A DNA stretch of 11,174 nucleotides, from NCBI GenBank assembly GCA_046590195.1, contig JBKJTP010000113.1, forward strand, positions 1 through 11,174. Reading direction: 5' to 3'. The position numbers and the translations under genes were made by a program. Numbering within the stretch: the first letter of the stretch is position 1; each line of letters starts with the position of its first letter. A model generated the notes under the pieces. That model saw only the letters and a list, made by a program, of their open reading frames with translations, had not been told where the DNA came from and ran no database searches. Below are positions 6,046 to 11,174 of the stretch, in pieces. Origin of the DNA: JBKJTP01 sp046590195 (GTDB lineage: Bacteria > Bacteroidota > Ignavibacteria > Palsa-1295).

Positions 6046-6076
6046 CCGTCATTTCGAGCGTAGCGAGAAATCCCCC
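6046..6076 (+). repeat. REP-type repeat, short form without hairpin insert
   Basis: A 31-nt copy that begins CCGTCATTTCGAGCGTAGC and ends GAGAAATCCCCC, matching both ends of the long copies at 2613-2691 and 3029-3106 but lacking the 16-bp hairpin and its loop between them. It is itself an imperfect palindrome (ATTTC/GAAAT outer arms). It has no nuclease gene beside it, so it is a dispersed, non-autonomous-looking copy. Confidence 0.85.
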
Positions 6077-6158
6077 AAGCCGCCACCTCTTCTTCAATCC
6101 TATTGGAATCCAGAACCTATCGCCGAACATTTGGGAGGCAGTATGACATCTTCATGAT

Positions 6159-6719
6159 ATGAAATCTCCTCTCCTGCAGATTGTAATTTTGCTAGCTCTT
6201 TCGGCCTGTGGATCAAACCGTAACTTTATCCATAACGAAGTCACACTGGGTCCTATTGCCCAAGAGATCATGCCGACGTGGTTCGATGTCAAGCAAGGGG
6301 ATAAGGAAACTGAGGTCATTACAAAGTTGAAGGCCCACGTTTCGAGCTATGATACTATCTTACTCAGATCTCACAGAATCGTTGTTATGAGGCCCAGGAT
6401 CGTGGGGACAGACAAGTGGGGAGATTTAGCGTATGGGTTCAAGGACGATACACTTGCGCGAGCATTTATTAGCACGTCTCTTCCCAATAGTTGGGCTGAG
6501 ACATCACAGCTTTATTTTGCATTGAGATCTGACTTGATCACACAGCTAGGACCTCCGACTTATGATACGGCGATTGTTTCGGTAAATGACACGCTTTACC
6601 ACGGTGTTTTCGGACGCGTTTGGGGTAAATTGCACGCTGTATGGCAAGGAGAGGATAGTGCATTCTCAGAAATCAACATCGAACCGGGAATTCTCTATTT
6701 CGGAGTTCGCCGATGGTAG
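6159..6719 (+). CDS. Small lipoprotein of unknown function
   Basis: A 186-residue protein that I do not recognise. The N-terminus MKSPLLQIVILLALSAC is a lipoprotein signal with lipobox LSAC and the lipidated Cys17. The mature part is a mixed, rather polar domain without transmembrane segments, with motifs such as PTWFDVKQGDKETEVITKL and QLGPPTYDTAIVSVNDTLYHGVFG. The pattern resembles small outer-membrane-associated lipoproteins of the SmpA/BamE style, where KxGxxxxEV is followed by LGxP, but this is only a loose resemblance. Codon use looks more AT-rich and less biased than in the flanking exporter and icd genes, which may mean transfer or low expression. A strong GGGAGG (6133-6138) precedes a four-codon minicistron ending just before this ATG. 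The gene is complete and 102 bp separate it from the exporter. Confidence 0.75.
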   Translation: MKSPLLQIVILLALSACGSNRNFIHNEVTLGPIAQEIMPTWFDVKQGDKETEVITKLKAHVSSYDTILLRSHRIVVMRPRIVGTDKWGDLAYGFKDDTLARAFISTSLPNSWAETSQLYFALRSDLITQLGPPTYDTAIVSVNDTLYHGVFGRVWGKLHAVWQGEDSAFSEINIEPGILYFGVRRW

Positions 6720-6777
6720 TTTCGAGTGATAGCTGAGCTTCTCCTCTGGAAGCCATTCCCCCCTCCTGCGCGTTTGA

Positions 6778-6817
6778 ATGCGGCTCACGATCGTCACCGC
6801 ATAGCTACCGCATAGCC
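6778..6817. repeat. Short inverted and direct repeats ahead of the ABC exporter
   Basis: An ATGCGG/CCGCAT inverted repeat (6778-6783 and 6797-6802) overlaps two tandem 11-bp units ACCGCATAGCT (6796-6806) and ACCGCATAGCC (6807-6817). The second unit ends 4 bp before the exporter's TTG start. It may affect translation initiation or be an operator; the evidence is weak. Confidence 0.3.
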
Positions 6818-6821
6818 GCGC

Positions 6822-8582
6822 TTGAAGTCTCTTTTACGTTTACTTCCCTACTTTTCTCGGCACCGGAAGAAGTTCTTCTGGGGTGTCGCGCTTGTTATTG
6901 CCTCGACCGTCGCGCAGGTCTATATGCCGGTCTTCGTTCGCCATGCGATCGATACGCTCCAGGCTGGCACCGCGACCGGCATGACGCTGCTCACGGATGG
7001 CCTGATGATCGTCGGCGCCTCCTTCATCTCCGGCCTCTGCTTTTTCCTCGTTCGTCAGAACATCATCGTAGCGAGCCGCGAGATCGAGTTCGATCTTCGC
7101 AATGACTTCCTCTCGCATATCCTCCGGCTTTCGATGCGGTTCTACCAGAACACACCGCAGGGCGAGGTGATGGCTTACGCAACGAATGACATCAATGCGG
7201 TGCGCAATTTCGTCGGCCCGGCGATCATGTATTCGGCCGACACGATCTTTACCTTCGTCTTCGCGCTCGCATTCATGCTGAGCATCTCTCCATCGCTGAC
7301 GCTGTGGACGCTCGTGCCGCTGCCGCTGATGTCGATCGGCGTTTATCTCGTTGGCAAGCGTGTGCATCCGCTCTTCGATGCGGTGCAGCAGCATTATTCC
7401 GATCTGACCTCTCGCACCACGGAATCGATCAGCGGGATGCGGGTCGTCCGCGCTTATGTGCGCGAGGAATATGAGAAGACCGTCTTCGATCGTTTGTGTC
7501 AGGGTTATCTCGATAAGAACATGCGCCTTGTGAAGGTGCAGGGCTTGATGATGCCGATCATCTTCTTTTTTGTCGGCATGTCGGTGATCGCGCTGCTGCT
7601 CATTGGCGGACCGATGGTCATCGCAAAGACGATCTCGCTTGGTGAGCTCACGCAATTCGTTCTCTATCTCGGAATGCTTACGTGGCCGTTCATCGCGCTA
7701 GGCTGGGTAACGAATATGATCCAGCGCTCGGCGGCATCGATGATGCGCTTGGCGAAGGTGCTCGATGTTGAGCCGGAGATCCAAAACACGCCGAACACCG
7801 ATCGCACGATCACGGAACTCAAGGGCGATATCGTCTTTAATAACGTGACGCTGAAGTACCGTCCGGAGCTTGAGCCATCGCTCAAGCAGATCTCGCTGCA
7901 TGTGCCGAGTGGCAAAACGCTTGCGATCATTGGCCGCACAGGCTCTGGCAAGTCATCGCTTGTTAGTTTGATCCCTCGACTTTATGACGCCACTGAAGGC
8001 AGCATCACGATCGATGGACATGATCTACGGACTATCCCAGTCGAGACGCTTCGCAACTCTATCGGCTTCGTGAGCCAGGAAGCTTTCCTTTTTTCGGATA
8101 CCATCGCGAACAACGTTGCATTCTCATCGCATGGCGTCGATGCGGCACTCACTGCTGGACAGATCCATGAGGCCGCGCGCTCGGCGGATATCTACGATAA
8201 CATCATCGACTTTCCGCTCGGCTTCGACACGATGATCGGCGAGCGCGGCATCACGCTCTCCGGCGGACAGAAACAGCGCACTGCCATGGCCCGCGCCATT
8301 GCGAGAAACCCGAGCATACTCATTCTCGATGACTCGATGTCGGCTGTTGACACCGCGACCGAAGAGCGAATCCTGCGCAGCCTCAAGCGCGTGATGCAAG
8401 GCCGCACGAGCATTCTTATCTCGCATCGCGTATCGACCGTGAAAGATGCGGATCACATCATCGTGCTTGATATGGGTGAGATCATCGAGCAAGGCACGCA
8501 CGAATCTTTGCTCGCAAAGCGCGCAACCTATCATGAGCTTTACCGCAGACAGCTTCTCGAAGAAGCACTCGAATCGGCATAA
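6822..8582 (+). CDS. ABC exporter half-transporter (MsbA/MdlA type)
   Basis: A 586-residue membrane protein fusing a six-helix exporter domain (about 15-310) to one ATPase domain (about 335-575), normal for type IV exporters that dimerise. Visible ATPase elements are A-loop Tyr346, Walker A GRTGSGKSS (371-379), Q-loop Gln419, signature LSGGQ (479-483), Walker B ILILDD with Asp503, D-loop SAVD and switch His535. Position 504, usually the catalytic Glu, is Asp (LDDSMSAVD). This is known in the degenerate-site subunit of heterodimers such as TM287 and occurs in MdlA-type proteins, so a partner may exist elsewhere; none is in the window. The substrate is unknown: lipid, drug or peptide are all possible. 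The start is TTG, forced because an in-frame TAG lies at 6813 and the next Met is residue 35; no Shine-Dalgarno is visible. The gene lies 50 bp before icd and could be cotranscribed with it. Confidence 0.9.
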   Translation: MKSLLRLLPYFSRHRKKFFWGVALVIASTVAQVYMPVFVRHAIDTLQAGTATGMTLLTDGLMIVGASFISGLCFFLVRQNIIVASREIEFDLRNDFLSHILRLSMRFYQNTPQGEVMAYATNDINAVRNFVGPAIMYSADTIFTFVFALAFMLSISPSLTLWTLVPLPLMSIGVYLVGKRVHPLFDAVQQHYSDLTSRTTESISGMRVVRAYVREEYEKTVFDRLCQGYLDKNMRLVKVQGLMMPIIFFFVGMSVIALLLIGGPMVIAKTISLGELTQFVLYLGMLTWPFIALGWVTNMIQRSAASMMRLAKVLDVEPEIQNTPNTDRTITELKGDIVFNNVTLKYRPELEPSLKQISLHVPSGKTLAIIGRTGSGKSSLVSLIPRLYDATEGSITIDGHDLRTIPVETLRNSIGFVSQEAFLFSDTIANNVAFSSHGVDAALTAGQIHEAARSADIYDNIIDFPLGFDTMIGERGITLSGGQKQRTAMARAIARNPSILILDDSMSAVDTATEERILRSLKRVMQGRTSILISHRVSTVKDADHIIVLDMGEIIEQGTHESLLAKRATYHELYRRQLLEEALESA

Positions 8583-8632
8583 TAGAGACGACCCTTCCAA
8601 CAAGTTTACACCAACATACTACGAACGACAAC

Positions 8633-10006
8633 ATGGCATCCAAACTTACACGCCCTACTAACGGCCAAAAGATCTCTTGCGAACGCGGCAAACTGACAGT
8701 GCCGGATAATCCGATCATTCCGTTCATCGAAGGCGATGGCATCGGCCCCGACATCTGGCGTGCAAGTGTACGCGTTTTCGATGCAGCGGTCGAGAAGGCT
8801 TATGGCGGTAAGAAGAAGATCGAGTGGTTCGAGGTCTATGCCGGCGAGAAGGCGAACAAGCTGTATGGCGAAGGCACATGGCTACCGGATGAGACGCTCG
8901 ATATGATCCGCGAGTATAGCGTGTCGATCAAGGGACCACTAACAACGCCTGTGGGCGGCGGTATTCGCTCGCTCAATGTAGCGCTGCGTCAGATGCTCGA
9001 TCTCTACGTCTGTTTGCGCCCGGTGCGTTGGTTCACTGGCGTTCCATCGCCGGTGAAACATCCGGAGAAAGTTGACATGGTCATCTTCCGCGAGAACACC
9101 GAAGATATCTACGCTGGCATCGAGTGGCAGGCCGGCACGCCAGAAGCCGCGAAGATGATGAAGTTCATCGAGACGGAATTCCCGAAGTTCTTTGATAAGA
9201 TCCGTTTTGGTACGAAGGAGAAAGCGAACGAATGGCTCACATCAACGGGCTTGCAAGCAAGCTCGCAGAATGGCAGCGACATGCCGAACGTATCGCTCGG
9301 TCTGAAGCCAGTATCGAAAGAGGGCTCGCAGCGTTTGATGCGTGCTGCAATTGATTACGCAGTCATCAACGGCCGCAAGTCAGTGACGCTCGTACACAAG
9401 GGCAACATCATGAAGTACACCGAAGGTGGCTTCCGCGATTGGGGTTATGAACTTGCTCGTCAGGAATATGGCGATAAGGTCTATACCTGGGCTGAGTGGG
9501 AAGAACAGAAGAAGTCGCTCGGTGAAGAGGGCGCGAATGCAGCGATGAAGGCAGCTACGCAGGCTGGCAAGATCATCATCAAGGATTCGATCGCCGACAT
9601 CACGCTGCAGCAGGTGCTGACGCGTCCGGAGGATTTCGATGTGATCGCTACGCTCAATCTCAACGGCGATTATCTTTCTGATGCATTGGCCGCGCAGGTC
9701 GGTGGTATCGGTATCGCACCAGGTGCAAACATCAACTACTTCACCGGCGCTGCGATCTTCGAAGCAACGCACGGCACAGCTCCGAAATATTCTGATCTCG
9801 ACAAGGTCAATCCAGGCTCGGTCATCCTCTCAGGCGAGATGATGCTGCGCTATATGGGTTGGAATGAGGCTGCTGATCTGATCATCAGCTCGCTCGAGAA
9901 AGCTATCGGCGCGAAGACCGTCACTTATGATTTCGCACGCCTCATGAATGGCGCTACGGAAGTTAAGACGAGCCAGTTCGCAGATGAGATGATCAAGCAT
10001 ATGTGA
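8633..10006 (+). CDS. icd: NADP-dependent isocitrate dehydrogenase
   Basis: A 457-residue cytoplasmic TCA-cycle enzyme converting isocitrate and NADP+ to 2-oxoglutarate, CO2 and NADPH. Against E. coli Icd (416 residues, from memory) the substrate residues fall at identical numbers: Ser113, Asn115, Arg119, Arg129, Arg153 and Tyr160. Lys256, Asp322, Asp346 and Asp350 correspond to Lys230, Asp283, Asp307 and Asp311. Cofactor residues Lys385, Tyr386, Val392, Tyr432 and Arg436 match the NADP set (Lys344, Tyr345, Val351, Tyr391, Arg395). The extra 41 residues are mostly two insertions, about 26 residues between 160 and 256 and 13 between 256 and 322. Ser113 is the residue phosphorylated by AceK in enterobacteria, but no aceK is seen here. 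The ATG at 8633 lacks a Shine-Dalgarno. The gene ends 22 bp before an intrinsic terminator. Confidence 0.97.
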   Translation: MASKLTRPTNGQKISCERGKLTVPDNPIIPFIEGDGIGPDIWRASVRVFDAAVEKAYGGKKKIEWFEVYAGEKANKLYGEGTWLPDETLDMIREYSVSIKGPLTTPVGGGIRSLNVALRQMLDLYVCLRPVRWFTGVPSPVKHPEKVDMVIFRENTEDIYAGIEWQAGTPEAAKMMKFIETEFPKFFDKIRFGTKEKANEWLTSTGLQASSQNGSDMPNVSLGLKPVSKEGSQRLMRAAIDYAVINGRKSVTLVHKGNIMKYTEGGFRDWGYELARQEYGDKVYTWAEWEEQKKSLGEEGANAAMKAATQAGKIIIKDSIADITLQQVLTRPEDFDVIATLNLNGDYLSDALAAQVGGIGIAPGANINYFTGAAIFEATHGTAPKYSDLDKVNPGSVILSGEMMLRYMGWNEAADLIISSLEKAIGAKTVTYDFARLMNGATEVKTSQFADEMIKHM

Positions 10007-10028
10007 TCCCTAGCTTCATGAAAGCACT

Positions 10029-10062
10029 AAGGCCGCGATCGTTGTTGATCACGGCCTTTTTT
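10029..10062 (+). terminator. Rho-independent terminator after icd
   Basis: Stem AAGGCCG-C-GATC against GATC-A-CGGCCTT, with one mismatch and a GTTGTT loop, followed by six T (10057-10062). It starts 22 bp after the icd stop and ends the plus-strand transcript. Confidence 0.92.
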
Positions 10063-10129
10063 ATTGAAAGCTTCTGCGGTTCACCGGAATTTTTGAATTA
10101 GGCGGTAAGCAGATCGAATTCATCAAATG

Positions 10130-10180
10130 ATCGCAAGCTCTGGCGTTGCGATTGTTATGTCTGTGTGGGTCTGCTATAGC
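10130..10180 (+). promoter_or_regulatory. Possible promoter with adjacent inverted repeat
   Basis: TTGTTA (10152-10157) and TATAGC (10175-10180) are separated by 17 bp, a fair sigma70-like match, and would start transcription about 8 nt before the ATG at 10195. A 7-bp inverted repeat ATCGCAA/TTGCGAT (10130-10136, 10146-10152) touches the -35 box and could be an operator. If the host is Bacteroidota-like its main promoter consensus differs, which lowers confidence. Confidence 0.35.
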
Positions 10181-10194
10181 CCCAAAATATCTGA

Positions 10195-10398
10195 ATGCTG
10201 ATTTCCAACACGAAAGCTCAGTCGAAGCAAGCCATTTCTGAACGCGACCTTATCCTTGCGAATGCGCTTGCGTATGTCGAAGAGATGGAAGAGAAGATCG
10301 TGCAGCGGGATCAAGCGAAGAATCGGCACTCGGAGCAAGAGTGGGAAGCAAAAGAAGACAGCGATTCTTCAGGCAAGTCTACTGCCTTTTCTGCCTAG
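10195..10398 (+). CDS. Possible small charged protein, unknown
   Basis: A 67-codon reading frame from ATG that I do not recognise. The product is strongly hydrophilic: a central stretch ERDLILANALAYVEEMEEKI looks like an amphipathic helix and the rest is rich in Glu, Lys, Gln and Ser. It has no signal peptide or membrane segment. Support for it being real is a possible promoter just upstream and an otherwise empty gap after the icd terminator. Against it are the lack of a Shine-Dalgarno, its small size, and a 30-bp overlap with the 3' end of the opposing glycosyltransferase gene. It could be a chance ORF. Confidence 0.35.
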   Translation: MLISNTKAQSKQAISERDLILANALAYVEEMEEKIVQRDQAKNRHSEQEWEAKEDSDSSGKSTAFSA

Positions 10399-11174
10399 CC
10401 TGCTTGAGCTTCGCCAGCCTATGATCACATACACCGCATACCCATACAGCAGCGGCACGGCTGGGTAGAAATAGCGGGGTTCGACGTTCGTGGCGAGATG
10501 TGAGAGGATCCAGTATAATAGAAGCGCAGCTATCATGATGTGCGTGCGCCAGTCTGTGCGAAGTGCTTTGATGAGTCCCCAGAATCCGAGGATGACAAGC
10601 AGCCATCCGAGTGCTGGCGAGAGCAAACGCACTGCTAGCTCGACAGGCTTCGTCGTTGCCATCTCGATGTATTTATCCGGGAAGCGCTTCGCGAGATCCT
10701 GGTTCGGATCGAGGAATGAGACGGAGTCGGAAAAGTAGAGTCCGCGTACGGTGAACATCAGCGGTATGCGCTTGATGAGCAGCTTCGCGTAAAAGCCGGG
10801 ATTCGCTTTGATGATCTCGACCGCTTCATTGAACAACATGCGGTCGTTCTTCGGGCCGTTCGGATAGAACAGCTCCTTCGAGTTCAGCTTGTTGTGGGCT
10901 ACACGATCATCAGCGTATGTAGTCCCCAACGTATCGCCGAACTGCGAGATGCCTTCATACATCGTTGTTCCGCTGCCAAGATTGAGCGGTACGATCTCGC
11001 CTGATATAGCGTAGTTCTTCCAGGTGTTCAGACCGATCATCACCGCAAGCATCGCCGCAAGCGTTGCGACCTGCATGATCGCGCGCTTATAGCCAAAGAG
11101 CAATATCGCGGCGAAGACAAAGAACGACGGGAAGAGAACGAAGTCCGGGCGAAGCAGGATCGATGTCGCGAGAA
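10369..11174 (-). CDS. Membrane glycosyltransferase, GT39/PMT-like, C-terminal part
   Basis: The frame stays open to the right edge, so this is the last 267 or so residues of a longer protein whose start is outside the window. Reading inward it shows ILLRPDFVLFPSFFVF, a form of the RP-containing helix typical of GT-C enzymes, then two hydrophobic helices. A soluble stretch follows (NTWKNYAISGEIVPLNLGSG and ELFYPNGPKNDRMLFNEAVE), and then more helices (about LLSPALGWLLVILGFWGLI and IMIAALLLYWILSHLAT). HLATNVEPRYFYPAVPLLYG matches the common EPRYFxPxxPL motif of GT39-like proteins. These enzymes transfer a sugar from a polyprenyl-phosphate carrier on the outer face of the membrane. The GT2 enzyme in the same window makes that kind of donor, so a functional link is plausible but not shown. 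It converges with the small ORF at 10195-10398, with no terminator visible between them. Confidence 0.8.
   Translation of the reverse strand, partial: LATSILLRPDFVLFPSFFVFAAILLFGYKRAIMQVATLAAMLAVMIGLNTWKNYAISGEIVPLNLGSGTTMYEGISQFGDTLGTTYADDRVAHNKLNSKELFYPNGPKNDRMLFNEAVEIIKANPGFYAKLLIKRIPLMFTVRGLYFSDSVSFLDPNQDLAKRFPDKYIEMATTKPVELAVRLLSPALGWLLVILGFWGLIKALRTDWRTHIMIAALLLYWILSHLATNVEPRYFYPAVPLLYGYAVYVIIGWRSSSRLGRKGSRLA

Larger units (their letters stand above)
5569..6158. other. 590-bp divergent intergenic region with repeat mosaic
   Basis: This gap lies between the GT2 start and the small lipoprotein start and must hold both promoters, though I see no promoter I trust for either. It contains, in order, a 20-bp inverted repeat (5592-5611), a small TCTGTT/AACAGA inverted repeat (5835-5850), an AT-rich stretch (about 5881-5930), G-rich 7-bp tandem repeats (5939-5959), two 14-bp tandem units (5968-5995), a hairpin (6009-6027) and the short REP-type repeat (6046-6076). 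No tRNA or credible protein gene was found. Confidence 0.6.

Noticed and set aside
5870..6130. 86-codon minus-strand ORF in the divergent intergenic region
   Set aside because: It runs across the G-rich repeats, the hairpin and the short REP-type repeat; its GGFLATLEMT stretch is simply the translated repeat.
6840..7655. 271-codon minus-strand ORF inside the ABC exporter
   Set aside because: Antisense shadow of a clear exporter domain; the product is His/Arg/Asp-rich without motifs.

Overview
The window reads as ordinary chromosome from a mid-GC bacterium whose genes mostly lack a visible Shine-Dalgarno sequence (the icd, ABC exporter, GT9 and GIY-YIG starts have none). It carries lipoproteins with N-terminal lipoboxes and a REP-type repeat beginning CCGTCATTTCGAGCG, which I recall as common in Bacteroidota and relatives. 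This suggests the Bacteroidota/Chlorobiota group, but the assignment is inference and not secure.

Layout. The left half is on the minus strand. In transcription order it holds a polyprenyl-phosphate-type family 2 glycosyltransferase with a giant Arg/Glu/Pro-rich N-terminal extension (5568-3121), a small GIY-YIG nuclease gene held between two inverted structured repeats (cassette 2613-3106), a family 9 glycosyltransferase (2567-1458) ending at a clean intrinsic terminator, and a beta-propeller lipoprotein (1066-20). The region upstream of the lipoprotein contains an array of TGAC-N4-GTCA palindromes in 22-bp register. A 590-bp intergenic region (5569-6158) carries an inverted repeat, G-rich tandem repeats, a hairpin and a short third copy of the REP-type repeat. 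To its right, on the plus strand, are a small unknown lipoprotein (6159-6719), an MsbA/MdlA-like ABC exporter half (6822-8582) and NADP-dependent isocitrate dehydrogenase (8633-10006), which ends at an intrinsic terminator. A possible 67-codon gene (10195-10398) then converges on the 3' end of a membrane glycosyltransferase of the GT39/PMT kind that runs off the right edge on the minus strand.

How the genes relate. Three glycosyltransferases of different classes (GT2 making a lipid-linked sugar, a GT39-like enzyme that typically uses such donors, and GT9) plus an exporter suggest surface glycan or glycoprotein assembly. Isocitrate dehydrogenase is a central-metabolism neighbour with no evident link.

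The most interesting object is the roughly 490-bp cassette at 2613-3106. Its two flanking repeats share conserved ends and a loop motif. Their 16-bp hairpin stems differ at five positions: four are paired compensatory changes and the fifth turns a mismatch into a pair. A nuclease gene tightly enclosed by such repeats resembles the RAYT/REP partnership with a different enzyme class. The 22-bp operator array is the second most interesting feature.
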